Part shown: one piece after another, positions 8,981-18,055 of the stretch | How positions within the stretch are numbered: the stretch's first letter is position 1 | Layout: every line of letters starts with the position of its first letter | From: DASWTL01 sp035575925 | Lineage (GTDB): Bacteria > Bacteroidota > Bacteroidia > Sphingobacteriales > Sphingobacteriaceae | Reading direction: 5' to 3' | Assembly: GCA_035575925.1 (NCBI GenBank) | Contig: DATLXK010000029.1 | Location: 43,683 to 107,682 of the forward strand | Length of the DNA: 64,000 nucleotides | Notes under the pieces: model-generated | Told to the model about the DNA's origin: nothing | Database searches by the model: none | What the model saw: the letters and a program-made list of their open reading frames with translations, nothing else | Made by a program: the position numbers and the translations under genes

Positions 8981-9818
8981 ATCACTACGCCAGATTCGGC
9001 AGCAAGCAATGTCCGAAAAACCAGCTATTGCTGTTGGAATACGTCTAAAGAATGAAATAGCTGCTATCCGTTCATTTTGGGGCTCATTAAAAAAGCAATC
9101 TTTTTTTAATAAAACTGAAATTGTATTTATTGACAGCGGTAGCACAGACGGAACCCTGGAATTTTTAATGAATATTGAGTGTACAATTTATACTATTTCC
9201 AGTGATGAATTTTCTTTCGGAAGCTCATGTAATTTAATAATGGAGCTTACTATAAGTGAACATGTTTGTTTTTTTTCGGGCCATGTTATTATTCAAAGTT
9301 CCGAATGCCTGAACTATTTATGCTCTTATATTAAAAAAAATGGAGATACGTCCGGATATCTCCGGCAGGTTCCAAATTATATAACAGGCTACTCAATCTA
9401 CGACTTTACTTATTTAAAGTATCGTTTTCCTGCTAAACGTTCACAGCAACCCGTACTAACCAAGGAAAATGTAAGATTCTCAAACGCCGCTTCCATAGTA
9501 TGCAGAAAACATTGGGATAGTGTAAAATTTAAGAATATCCGTGCTGGGGAGGATCAAATGTGGGCAAGTGAAGCATATAAAGCAGGATTTAAAATCATTT
9601 ACTTTCATATGCTTCTTGTTCTTCACAGTCATAATGAATCCTGTGATGAGATTACACAGCGTGTGAGGCTCAATGCAAATGCCCTTTTCCCGAACGGCGT
9701 GGGACATTTTAAAAAATGTCTTGCTTTTATAAAGGTTTTTGCTAGTATTCTCTTAAATAGCGGGAATTTAAAAAAAGCAACAGAATTCGCATATGCACAC
9801 TACAAAGGATATTCATGA
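8961..9818 (+). CDS. Family 2 glycosyltransferase
   Basis: I chose the ATG at 8961 (MSRNLYKSL), overlapping the polymerase gene by 20 bases; a TTG at 8946 is less likely. The 285-residue protein has VGIRLKNE near residue 26 in place of the usual VxTYNR, followed by EIVFIDSGSTDGTLEF near residue 56, the classical GT2 block. The expected DxD is replaced by CFFSGHVII around residue 105, as in some rhamnosyltransferase-like GT2 members with a degenerate metal site. RAGEDQMWASEAYKAGF near residue 195 supplies the acidic catalytic region. The donor is unknown. Confidence 0.75.
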   Translation: MSRNLYKSLRQIRQQAMSEKPAIAVGIRLKNEIAAIRSFWGSLKKQSFFNKTEIVFIDSGSTDGTLEFLMNIECTIYTISSDEFSFGSSCNLIMELTISEHVCFFSGHVIIQSSECLNYLCSYIKKNGDTSGYLRQVPNYITGYSIYDFTYLKYRFPAKRSQQPVLTKENVRFSNAASIVCRKHWDSVKFKNIRAGEDQMWASEAYKAGFKIIYFHMLLVLHSHNESCDEITQRVRLNANALFPNGVGHFKKCLAFIKVFASILLNSGNLKKATEFAYAHYKGYS

Positions 9819-10252
9819 AAATGTAAATACATAGTCATAATGAGTATAAACAATAGTGTGCTGGGTATGATTTTCAAATTATCGCTGTCAAAAGCATAAT
9901 CCCAGAAATCGGATTCACGGTTCCATAGCTTTTATCGCTGAAGAGATATCGGGTTACTACAGGAAAATCCTTCTCCGTGTGGTATACTCTGTATATGACA
10001 AAGACCTTATCCAAGCAAATTCTCAGGTTCATACTAAACAGGAAACAAAGATTACAGTAAATCCCTGGAAAAGAAAAAAGCGACAATGGCAAAATTCCCT
10101 GAAAGAATGGAATTGGTGAAGACGGTCAATTATTTATGAGCATTCGGGCTATGCTGTCAACTTCCGGAGATTCTATTCATCTGTGAAACTCACATTGCTC
10201 ATACATGTGCTTTTAAATAAGAACACTATAATTAATACTTTACCAAAAGTCC
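9819..10252. other. Gene-free gap with a possible decayed coding stretch
   Basis: This 434-base gap separates the forward glycosyltransferase operon from the convergent methyltransferase gene. Between about 9930 and 10120 the forward strand reads through roughly 60 codons without a stop and has coding-like composition (many lysine, arginine and tyrosine codons). A second frame is open over part of the same stretch and there is no good start. I read it as a possible relic of a lost gene but cannot name the family. No terminator hairpin or promoter box is obvious. Confidence 0.35.
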
Positions 10253-10981
10253 TTATTGAGATTTTTTTCTTAATACAATCATTGAATAGCTGGTTAATTC
10301 TGGAATGGGATGCTTTACCAGCCAATTGGCTTTAAGTTTTTCAAGAGTTCGGAGTACGGGAATTTTTTTATAATATCCGTGTCCAAAATATCCTGTATAA
10401 TTTACAATATCATACCCTGTGCTTATAAAAAAATTTACCATTTTTTTCGACGGCCCGTATGACATATCATAATAAGCTTCAAATTTATCGTGCTGATAAA
10501 GATCCCTTGGATTAAAAAATGAAAGCAGCTTTTGACTGACAGATTCGGGAACCAATTTATTTACCAGGAAGGGAAGTGCATATAAGGTGGAAAAGCAATG
10601 CAGCGCATAACCACCGGGGGCTAAAATCTTAAGCACATTTTTATGGAGGTTCCTGGCATTATAGAAATGCTCTCCCGCCATCCTGCTGAAAACCAATCCG
10701 TAACGCGATTGAATATTTATACTTTCCTTGCACAGATCGGTCACATCGCGTTCGTAAATTATATCTGCCTTTTCGAGCTCTTTAAGATCAATGTCGTTAA
10801 TAGTATACGAAATATTTAGCGCCTTTATCCTGTCTGGTGGTAATGTAGGATTTGCTCCGGCGCCTATTTCGAATACTGATTTAATGTTATTTAATTTTAT
10901 AAAATTTTCGATCATAGCGGGCATTTCAGCCCAGCCAGGAAAGCTTGCGTCCGTTTGATAAACGATGAAATCTGAGGTCAT
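10253..10981 (-). CDS. Class I SAM-dependent methyltransferase
   Basis: The reverse-strand product is 242 residues from the ATG at 10981; 13 extra upstream codons are hydrophobic and probably untranslated. SVFEIGAGANPTL near residue 40 is the SAM-binding motif I with its Asp/Glu-x-Gly-x-Gly pattern, INDIDLKELEKADI follows as motif II, and LKILAPGGYALHCFS near residue 115 fits motifs III-IV. It is the only reverse gene in the first 54 kb, so it is transcribed apart from the operon. It might methylate a terminal sugar, as many capsule-locus methyltransferases do, but the substrate is unknown. Confidence 0.75.
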   Translation of the reverse strand: MTSDFIVYQTDASFPGWAEMPAMIENFIKLNNIKSVFEIGAGANPTLPPDRIKALNISYTINDIDLKELEKADIIYERDVTDLCKESINIQSRYGLVFSRMAGEHFYNARNLHKNVLKILAPGGYALHCFSTLYALPFLVNKLVPESVSQKLLSFFNPRDLYQHDKFEAYYDMSYGPSKKMVNFFISTGYDIVNYTGYFGHGYYKKIPVLRTLEKLKANWLVKHPIPELTSYSMIVLRKKSQ

Positions 10982-11067
10982 AGTCAAAAGTAAAAAAAAA
11001 TAGAAACATTCCTTAAGCAACTTAGCTTGACTGTGTATGAATAGTTCGTGATTTTAACAGTAAATTT

Positions 11068-11075
11068 TATATTTG
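11068..11075 (+). promoter_or_regulatory. Promoter -7 box (TATATTTG)
   Basis: The octamer TATATTTG matches the Bacteroidota TAnnTTTG consensus and lies 40 bases before the ATG at 11116. That spacing fits a transcript start with a leader of about 30 bases. A TTC rather than TTG sits 20 bases upstream, so the -33 element is weak. It would let the downstream genes be transcribed independently of the interrupted upstream operon. Confidence 0.5.
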
Positions 11076-11115
11076 CCAATATTAGCAGACAGCATATTCC
11101 CAGCCAGAACAACAG

Positions 11116-12039
11116 ATGATAGATCGTGAAGGTAAAATCGGACTTTTTATTCCTTCATATAATGCGGGTAACTTATGGCCGGCCGTTATCAAAGCCCTTC
11201 ATGAACAAAAATTACCACTGCACCGTAAGCTTATCATTGATTCGGGATCAACAGATGGAACAGCTCTGTTCGCCGAACAAAATGGATTTGCCGTAGTCAG
11301 CATAAATTCCGCTGAATTTAATCACGGCGGTACCCGAAATCTTGCTGTCAATATGCTCGCAGAGAGCCACCTGATCATATTTATGACACAAGATGTAATA
11401 ATTGCCGATAAATATAGCCTCGAAAATCTTATTAAACCGTTTGTTGATCCTTTAGTTGTTATTAGTTATGGGAGACAATTGCCGCATATTAATGCCAATC
11501 CGCTAGCTGTCCATGCCCGGAAATATAATTATCCTGAAAACTCTATTATTAAACATAAAAATTTGATACCTGAACTAGGCTTCAAGGTTTGTTTTATGTC
11601 TAATGCGTTTGCGGCTTATCGAACATCAGCATTGCTAGAGTTGGGAGGCTTCCCCACGAATGTTATAATTGCTGAGGATACCTACCTGGCATCAAAAGCC
11701 GTGTTAGCTGGTTATAAAATTGCTTATGCAGCAGAAGCTACTGCTTACCACTCACATAATTACTCTCCGGTTGAGGAGTTTAAACGTTATTTTGACACCG
11801 GAGTTTTTCATGCGCAAAATCCCTGGATCAGAAAGGAATTTGGTCAGCCGACCGGAGAGGGTAAAAAATATGTTGTTAAGGAACTTAAATTTGTTTTAAG
11901 AACAAGGCCTGCATTTTTAATGAACGCCTTAATAAGTAATGTAATGAAGTTGGCCGGCTTCAAATTAGGGCAGAACTTTAATAAGTTACCAAAGGCCTTA
12001 TTGCGATTTTTTTCCATGCACAAAAATTACTGGCAATAG
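11116..12039 (+). CDS. Family 2 glycosyltransferase (rhamnosyltransferase-like)
   Basis: The 307-residue protein has IGLFIPSYNAGN at residues 8-19, KLIIDSGSTDGTALF near residue 40, HGGTRNLAVN near residue 75 and IIFMTQDVI near residue 95. The HGGTRN block followed by the TQD motif is characteristic of the RfbF/WbbL-like rhamnosyltransferase group of GT2, where TQD stands in for DxD. A hydrophilic C-terminus of about 90 residues follows IIAEDTYLASKAVLAGY. It has its own promoter box and is followed by the priming transferase gene. Rhamnose genes are not in the window, so the donor would have to be made elsewhere. Confidence 0.8.
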   Translation: MIDREGKIGLFIPSYNAGNLWPAVIKALHEQKLPLHRKLIIDSGSTDGTALFAEQNGFAVVSINSAEFNHGGTRNLAVNMLAESHLIIFMTQDVIIADKYSLENLIKPFVDPLVVISYGRQLPHINANPLAVHARKYNYPENSIIKHKNLIPELGFKVCFMSNAFAAYRTSALLELGGFPTNVIIAEDTYLASKAVLAGYKIAYAAEATAYHSHNYSPVEEFKRYFDTGVFHAQNPWIRKEFGQPTGEGKKYVVKELKFVLRTRPAFLMNALISNVMKLAGFKLGQNFNKLPKALLRFFSMHKNYWQ

Positions 12040-12303
12040 CATCCATAATATTATTGAGTTTTGCCGACATTTGATATATCTGGCTAAGAGATGCCTCCAT
12101 GTATGTGTACTAAGTTAAGGAGAATTGCCTGGAACAGCTTCGATTTTTATAATAATTAAAACCTCTATCCTATTTTATATGTTGTACTTTAAATATTATG
12201 CCAATATTAAAGTTTGCAATATTATTATAAATCCGTTGAAAAATAAAGAACTATATTTGCCGAAATTATGAAATTAACAATGACAGTCTTTAATTAAGAA
12301 AAT
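12040..12303. promoter_or_regulatory. AT-rich intergenic region with promoter box
   Basis: This gap of 264 bases has no credible reading frame. At 12252-12259 it contains TATATTTG, a match to the Bacteroidota -7 consensus, 44 bases before the ATG of the priming transferase. The only nearby TTG lies 13 bases upstream, which is too close for a standard -33 element, so the assignment rests on the -7 box and its spacing to the start codon. Confidence 0.5.
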
Positions 12304-13650
12304 ATGAATTTTCGCTATTCAAAATATCTACCCGTATCTATTTATCTTAGCGATATATTGCTTCTAAACCTTTCTTTATTAATAGCAGTTAATTCCCATT
12401 CTACAGATTGGAATTATAATAATGCGTCTTTCATTGTTTTTATTATTTCAAATTTAAGTTGGGTTCCTTTATCTTATATTTCCAGGAGTTTTATAGTACA
12501 TCGTCCACTTGTGCTTTCTGATAATCTAAATAGATTTTTTGTTACCCTGACTTATCATCTTATAGTTCTTTTTGCATCTTTATTTTTTATGGAGTTGGAA
12601 GCTTCAAGATATGTAATATTATTGTATTTACTAATTTTTTTTACTTCAATAATTTTACATCGCTCGATGTTATTCTTTTCTCTGGACTATCTTCGAAAAA
12701 AAGGCTTTAATCATCGTTCTATACTTATTTTAGGTGATCAGAAAATAGCAGAAAGGCTTAAAAATAACTTCGTAGCACATCCTGAATATGGATATGATCA
12801 GAATGGATACTTATCTACCGATGAACTCACTAAATGTTCCGACCAGCAAATAACAGAGCTGATTCATAAAAATTCTACTTCCGAAATATACGTATGTTAT
12901 AAAGAGATAGACAGCTGCCTGATGGAGCGAGTGATCAACATTTGCGAAAAAAATTCTGTAAAAATTAATGTTGTATCAGACCTGCTTCTGAATAGTGCTT
13001 ATGCAAAATTAATTAATTACGGTACTCTTCCTATACTAAATCTGAGCCGATTCAATTCGGAAGACTTTAAGTTAAAAGTTCTTAAACGTGGCTTTGATTT
13101 GAGTTTTTCTGCAGGTGTTATGATTTCGGGTATACCTTTGTTTGCCGTTATAATGGTGGTAACAAAATTAACAAGTAAAGGACCAATATTTTACAAGCAG
13201 ACCCGGGTTGGGAAAAATGGCAAGCCTTTTTATATTTATAAGTTCCGAAGCATGCGTACAGATGCTGAGCATTCTGGCCCTCAACTTGCGAAGAAAGATG
13301 ATCCCAGGGTAACCTCTTGGGGAAGAGTAATGAGAAAGACTCGTTTGGATGAATTACCTCAATTTTATAACGTTTTAAAAGGGGATATGTCAATCGTTGG
13401 CCCACGGCCCGAAAGACAACATTTCATTGAAAAAATAATTGAAAAGGCCCCGAGATATAGTAAGCTCTTATCAATAAAGCCAGGAATCACATCTATTGGG
13501 CAGGTCAAATATGGATATGCAGAGAATATAGATGAGATGGTAAGACGAATGAGATTTGATTTAGTGTATTTGAATAACCAGAAATTGAAGGTTGATTTAA
13601 GTGTCATTTTGCAAACGGTAAAAGTGATGGTTCAGGCGAAAGGTAAATAA
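12304..13650 (+). CDS. Undecaprenyl-phosphate sugar phosphotransferase (WcaJ-like)
   Basis: The 448-residue protein has four or five N-terminal membrane helices, a central nucleotide-binding-like domain around residues 145-240, and a C-terminal bacterial sugar transferase domain. The C-terminal domain shows a re-entrant hydrophobic helix near residue 270, KFRSMRTDAE near residue 315, TRLDELPQFYNVLKGDMS near 345 and IVGPRPERQHF. This is the polyisoprenyl-phosphate hexose-1-phosphate transferase family, which starts a repeat unit by moving glucose- or galactose-1-phosphate to undecaprenyl phosphate. It is the natural initiator for block A, while WbpL at 51298 is the initiator for block B. Promoter box at 12252. 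Confidence 0.9.
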   Translation: MNFRYSKYLPVSIYLSDILLLNLSLLIAVNSHSTDWNYNNASFIVFIISNLSWVPLSYISRSFIVHRPLVLSDNLNRFFVTLTYHLIVLFASLFFMELEASRYVILLYLLIFFTSIILHRSMLFFSLDYLRKKGFNHRSILILGDQKIAERLKNNFVAHPEYGYDQNGYLSTDELTKCSDQQITELIHKNSTSEIYVCYKEIDSCLMERVINICEKNSVKINVVSDLLLNSAYAKLINYGTLPILNLSRFNSEDFKLKVLKRGFDLSFSAGVMISGIPLFAVIMVVTKLTSKGPIFYKQTRVGKNGKPFYIYKFRSMRTDAEHSGPQLAKKDDPRVTSWGRVMRKTRLDELPQFYNVLKGDMSIVGPRPERQHFIEKIIEKAPRYSKLLSIKPGITSIGQVKYGYAENIDEMVRRMRFDLVYLNNQKLKVDLSVILQTVKVMVQAKGK

Positions 13651-13674
13651 TCTTTTTTCTGTAGAACGAATGCA

Positions 13675-15351
13675 ATGAGGATATGTGCAATGGCAAATCA
13701 AATATTTAATACTAAGACGGCCATTGTATGGGTAATACCACGATTTTTTTACATCCTGATCTTTTCAATAAGTTTATTAATACCCTTTAAATCTTTATCT
13801 CAATCCTTACCACTTTCTGAGAGTGACGAGTTGAGAATTTATCAGCTTAGTAGTTCTTCCGACTCAGCTTCATCATTTACGATTAAGCCTATTTATAATT
13901 CAGAGCAACATTTCCCCCAAAGTGATAGTTCTCAAAACAGTCCTTTTCGATCTTTAAAAAAGAAGAGAAAGCAGTCCTTTTTTCTTCTGCCTTTCGAACT
14001 TCAGCAACAGTATACCAGTCACCATCCCTATGGATGGAATGACGGTCCTTTCATCTTATCTAAAGGGTACCAAGCGGTAGCTAGTACAGGGGTTTTTATT
14101 CAATACGGGATAGCATCCCTACAATTGAAACCAGAATTCATTTTTTCAAGCAATAATAAGTTCAAAGGATTTTCTGAATTTCATGACAAAAGTATTCGGG
14201 ATGCCTATTATGGTGAATATTATGCAGGTATAGATGCTCCGGAAAAATTCGGCGATAAAATTTATAAAAGGGCATTTTGGGGCCAAAGCAGTGTACGTTT
14301 AAATTTCAATACTGTATCCCTTGGCGTTTCCACAGAAAATTTGTGGTGGGGGCCGGGAATATATAACTCTTTATTGATGAGCAATTCGGCTCCCGGATTT
14401 AAACATATCTCTTTTAATACCTTAAAGCCTCTGAAAACCTTTCTAGGAACATTCGAAGGGCGAATAGTATCGGGGCGACTTGAACAATCAGGATATAGCC
14501 CGACATCTAATAAAGATTATATAAATAATAAACTACAAGATTGGAGATATCTCTCAGCTTTTGTTGTCGCATATTCTCCCAAATGGATACCAGGTCTTTT
14601 CATTGGATTTGACAGGGCATTTTATTTATATCACGATAATATGTCAAATAAAATTAGTGACTATATCCCTCTTCTAGATTCATTTGAAAAATCGCAATTA
14701 GAAGGTGAAGATAATAAGCAGCGCGACCAACTAGCCTCAATTTTTATACGATGGGTATGGGAGGAGGCAAATGCGGAAATATACGGTCAATTTGGTAGAA
14801 ATGATCATGCCTATAATTCACGTGATTTAGTTCTTGAACCAGAGCATTCAGCAGGTTACATTTTAGGGGCGAGAAAAATAATTAAACTTAACTCTGGTAA
14901 AGGAAATATTGTGACCGGAATTGAATACACCCATCTGGAAAGAGATAACACAATTGCCTTGAGAGAAGCAAGTAATTGGTACGTCCATCTTCAGGTGAGA
15001 GATGGCTATACTAATCAAGGTCAGTTTTTAGGTGCGGGGATAGGTCCGGGCAGCAATCTCTTAACTATTGAAAGCAGTTGGTATAATGGCATGAAAAAAT
15101 TAGGGTTGAAATTTGATTCCTTTAAACACAATAATGTTTTTTATAGTAGTATCATTCGGATCCCTATCTCTCAAGCATTAGAGGAGTGGACAGATTACGC
15201 AATATCTGTGAACGGAGTTTGTGGATATAATAAATTTAAAATAAATGGTACTTTACAAGGAATACGCTCGCAAAATTATCAATGGCAACCAACCGAAGAT
15301 ATTTTAAACTTCCAGGTAAAGCTTGGTGTAACGTATCAATGGTCAAAATGA
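13675..15351 (+). CDS. Wzi-family capsule assembly protein
   Basis: The 558-residue protein has a basic N-terminus and a hydrophobic signal segment at about residues 20-40 (FFYILIFSISLL), so it is exported. HHPYGWNDGPF near residue 120 and STENLWWGPG at 219-228 are the hallmarks of the capsule assembly Wzi family, outer-membrane beta-barrels that hold capsule at the cell surface. Alternating polar and hydrophobic strands through the C-terminus fit a barrel. The start could also be the ATG at 13690. It lies 24 bases after the priming transferase gene and has a paralogue at 15810. Confidence 0.85.
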   Translation: MRICAMANQIFNTKTAIVWVIPRFFYILIFSISLLIPFKSLSQSLPLSESDELRIYQLSSSSDSASSFTIKPIYNSEQHFPQSDSSQNSPFRSLKKKRKQSFFLLPFELQQQYTSHHPYGWNDGPFILSKGYQAVASTGVFIQYGIASLQLKPEFIFSSNNKFKGFSEFHDKSIRDAYYGEYYAGIDAPEKFGDKIYKRAFWGQSSVRLNFNTVSLGVSTENLWWGPGIYNSLLMSNSAPGFKHISFNTLKPLKTFLGTFEGRIVSGRLEQSGYSPTSNKDYINNKLQDWRYLSAFVVAYSPKWIPGLFIGFDRAFYLYHDNMSNKISDYIPLLDSFEKSQLEGEDNKQRDQLASIFIRWVWEEANAEIYGQFGRNDHAYNSRDLVLEPEHSAGYILGARKIIKLNSGKGNIVTGIEYTHLERDNTIALREASNWYVHLQVRDGYTNQGQFLGAGIGPGSNLLTIESSWYNGMKKLGLKFDSFKHNNVFYSSIIRIPISQALEEWTDYAISVNGVCGYNKFKINGTLQGIRSQNYQWQPTEDILNFQVKLGVTYQWSK

Positions 15352-15424
15352 GGCTATTTGTTTTACTTTTTACTCCTAAATTCATGTATAAAGGAGTATC
15401 ATGAAAAAAAGGTGGTGGTGAATT

Positions 15425-15770
15425 ACAACTTCGAGAATAAGGTAGTTGACTTTTGCCTGGAGCATGACATTAAGGTACTTACATACCCCCGGTAAACAGC
15501 TGGATCAACGGCCAGATCAATACCAAACAAATCCAAACAATTAAGATCGAAGACCTTCTTGAACGTGAAACTATCGAGATTCACAATGATGTTATCAGCG
15601 AGCAAATTCGAGGTAAACGTGTGCTCGTTACCGGAGCTGCCGGATCCATAGGAAGTGAAATAGTGCGTCAGATCTCCAGATCTTCTCCCCAGATGATTAT
15701 ACTGAATGACCAGTCGGAAACTCCGTTGCATAATTACAGTTGGAGTTACAGGAGAACAACCTGGAGAATA
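15425..15770 (+). pseudogene. Fragment of wbpM, broken copy of 53115-53456
   Basis: About 345 bases are nearly the same as codons about 222-336 of the intact wbpM gene at 52449, with long exact runs (over 40 bases in the best part) around the TGAAGSIGSE coding region. Two single-base deletions relative to the intact gene, near 15487 and 15730, shift the frame, and there is no start. The fragment is in the same orientation as the intact gene. The copy ends abruptly at both sides inside otherwise unrelated intergenic DNA. It is a dead segment left by duplication or recombination. Confidence 0.88.
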
Positions 15771-15809
15771 TTTTAAATACTAATTACTATCCCTACCTTT
15801 ACACCCCAT

Positions 15810-17429
15810 ATGCCCCGTCTCAATACGCAATACACAATATCAAATACGCTGCATAAAGTATTATTGATCGCAGGACTATTCTTAATAACTTATTCTGCCA
15901 AATCCCAAACCCTGCCTGTCGGCACCCCTGTGTTGGAAGAGTATTACCGCCGTATGCAATTGCTGGGTAAACTGGATTCCAGTATTTCATTTACGGTCAG
16001 GCCGTTATCATCCGAAGCGCTTCAAGAAGAAGATATCTTCAATCCAGTGGATTCGGCTGGCGACAGAGCTTCAGGTCACTCAGGTATTCGAACGTTCGCA
16101 AATGGTAAGGGAAAGTTTCAGGTATTGCCTATAACACTTCAAACGCAATATAATTCCAAACGGCCTTATGGCTGGAACGATGGCCCGATGATTCCGGCAA
16201 GAGGATTTCAAACGGTATTGAGTGCAGGAGTTTACGGGAAATACGGGCCGTTGAGCATTCAGTTAAGACCGGAAGTGGTTTATGCTGAAAATCGGTCACA
16301 TGCTTTTGATAATTATCCCGGTATACCGGATGCGTATATCGATTTACCTGACCGGTTTGGGGAAAAGTCTTATAAGAAATTATTTCCTGGCCAGAGCAGT
16401 ATTCGATTAACTACCGGCCCGGTATCACTCGGGGTCTCCAGTGAAAATCTATGGTGGGGACCAGGAATTCAAAACTCATTATTGATGAGTAACACAGCAC
16501 CTGGATTTAATCATTTTACACTGAATACGGTGAAGCCAATAAACACTGAAATAGGCGCATTTGAAGGACAACTGATTGGAGGACGTTTAGAAGGTTCAGG
16601 CTTTACTGATAAACCGGATGACTGGCGTTATTTATCGGGTATGACGTTGAGTTATCAACCTCGTTGGATTCCTGGGTTATTTATAGGTTTTACCCGCAGC
16701 TTGCAGTCTTACAGCAAGGATTTAAATGAATTTTCGGATTATATACCAATTTTTAAAGCCTTTAGTAATAAGTCTAATCAACAAGGGCAAACACCAAGTG
16801 ATCAATTGGTGTCTGTTTTTAGTCGTTGGTTATGGAAGGATGCAAATGCAGAGATTTATCTTGAATATAGCCGGGGGGACCATGCTGTAAACTTGCGAGA
16901 TTATATTATAGAGCCTGAGCATTCACGGGCGTATTTAGTTGGATTCCAAAAATTAATAGAATTGCCAGGTAACAGGTCTGAATATTTACAGTTGGCCCTT
17001 GAAGGGACACATTTGACTCAATCAATCAACTACTCGATCAGAAATGCCAGTTCGGTTTATACCCATAATCAAATTGTACATGGCTATACTCACGATGGTC
17101 AACTAATTGGAGCGGGTATTGGACCTGGAGGTGATTTACAGAGTCTTCAAGTAAATTGGATTAGAACCAAAAATAACTTTGGGGTGAATATTGAACGATA
17201 CGTTTATAATAATGATTATTTTGGTAATTCTTTTTTACAGACAGAGGGTCGTACGTACCTTGCTTTTGGATTGGAAATGATGAGAAAATATAAGGAACTA
17301 ATATTGAATTGTATTATCCAGAGTATAATATCAAATGATCGACAAAAAGTAGCTTCAAAAGCTGCCAGTTTAAAACACAATTCTAAGGGGAATCTCCAGG
17401 CTCAATTGAATATTTCGTATAGTTTTTAA
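15810..17429 (+). CDS. Wzi-family capsule assembly protein, second copy
   Basis: The 539-residue protein has a signal peptide (VLLIAGLFLITYSAKSQ) and the same family motifs as the gene at 13675: RPYGWNDGPM near residue 113, SSENLWWGPG at 210-219, LMSNTAPGFNHF just after, and GAGIGPGGDLQS near residue 430. The two are clear paralogues but well diverged, so the duplication is old or each was gained separately. Either could anchor the polymer of block A or of block B. A promoter box and the regulator gene follow, so this is probably the last gene of block A. Confidence 0.86.
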   Translation: MPRLNTQYTISNTLHKVLLIAGLFLITYSAKSQTLPVGTPVLEEYYRRMQLLGKLDSSISFTVRPLSSEALQEEDIFNPVDSAGDRASGHSGIRTFANGKGKFQVLPITLQTQYNSKRPYGWNDGPMIPARGFQTVLSAGVYGKYGPLSIQLRPEVVYAENRSHAFDNYPGIPDAYIDLPDRFGEKSYKKLFPGQSSIRLTTGPVSLGVSSENLWWGPGIQNSLLMSNTAPGFNHFTLNTVKPINTEIGAFEGQLIGGRLEGSGFTDKPDDWRYLSGMTLSYQPRWIPGLFIGFTRSLQSYSKDLNEFSDYIPIFKAFSNKSNQQGQTPSDQLVSVFSRWLWKDANAEIYLEYSRGDHAVNLRDYIIEPEHSRAYLVGFQKLIELPGNRSEYLQLALEGTHLTQSINYSIRNASSVYTHNQIVHGYTHDGQLIGAGIGPGGDLQSLQVNWIRTKNNFGVNIERYVYNNDYFGNSFLQTEGRTYLAFGLEMMRKYKELILNCIIQSIISNDRQKVASKAASLKHNSKGNLQAQLNISYSF

Positions 17430-17476
17430 TATCCTCTTGTTTTTTAAATTACTTTATCGTTGTAGTAAAAAAATAA

Positions 17477-17484
17477 TACTTTTG
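17477..17484 (+). promoter_or_regulatory. Promoter -7 box (TACTTTTG) of block B
   Basis: TACTTTTG matches TAnnTTTG and lies 34 bases before the regulator ATG at 17519. A TTG occurs 14 bases upstream of the box, shorter than the usual 19-21. This is the most likely main promoter of the second polysaccharide locus, and therefore the point where UpxY-type antitermination would start to act. Confidence 0.55.
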
Positions 17485-17518
17485 CAATAATAATGAGTAC
17501 TAATTGTACTCGATAACT

Positions 17519-18055
17519 ATGCTCGAAAGTCTCATAACTTCAAAAACACGGATTAAGTTATTACTGAAATTCTTTCTGAATATCAATAATCAAGGGTATT
17601 TGCGGAGTCTGGAGGCCGAATTCAATGAGAGTACGAATGGCATCCGCCATGAGCTCAACCGTTTTGAACATGCCGGTTTGCTACTGACAGAAGCGGAAGG
17701 AAATAAGAAACTTTATCGTGCCAATATTAAACACCCCTTATTTAAGGACCTCAACAGTATCATCCGGAAATTTATTGGCGTAGAAGAAGTGATCGAAAAG
17801 ATCATTGATCGGCTCGGGAATGTACAAAGGGTATATCTGGAGGGCAGGATAGCGCAGGGACTTGATTCAGATATCATTGATTTAATGATCATTGGTAATG
17901 ATATCGACCGCAACTACCTGAGTACGCTGGTGGAAAAGGCAGAGCCCCTGATCGGTAGAAAAATACGTTACCTCGTGTTTGAAGAAAGAGATGCCGAGGT
18001 TTACGTGGAACGGCATATCAAGGAACTGGTATTAATATTTGATGAATCAGTATGA
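17519..18055 (+). CDS. Winged-helix regulator with nucleotidyltransferase-like domain
   Basis: The 178-residue protein begins at the ATG at 17519 (MLESLITSKTRIKLL); a TTG five codons upstream is possible. Residues 1-65 look like an ArsR-like winged helix (SKTRIKLLLKFFL, FNESTNGIRHELNRFEHAGLL). Residues 85-175 resemble a minimal nucleotidyltransferase fold (VQRVYLEGRIAQGLDSDIIDL), with the usual GSxxxG-D pattern degraded to GRIAQGLDSD. Genes of this kind are often paired with NusG-like antiterminators at the head of Bacteroidota polysaccharide loci. It overlaps upxY by 4 bases (ATGA), so the two are translationally coupled. The DNA target is unknown. Confidence 0.7.
   Translation: MLESLITSKTRIKLLLKFFLNINNQGYLRSLEAEFNESTNGIRHELNRFEHAGLLLTEAEGNKKLYRANIKHPLFKDLNSIIRKFIGVEEVIEKIIDRLGNVQRVYLEGRIAQGLDSDIIDLMIIGNDIDRNYLSTLVEKAEPLIGRKIRYLVFEERDAEVYVERHIKELVLIFDESV

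Noticed and set aside
9874..10092. Reverse-strand frame of 72 residues
   Set aside because: No start context or known motif, and the forward strand of this stretch looks more like the relic.
15423..15731. Reverse-strand frame of 102 residues
   Set aside because: It is the complement of the wbpM fragment; the same shadow frame appears at 53169-53417 opposite the intact gene.
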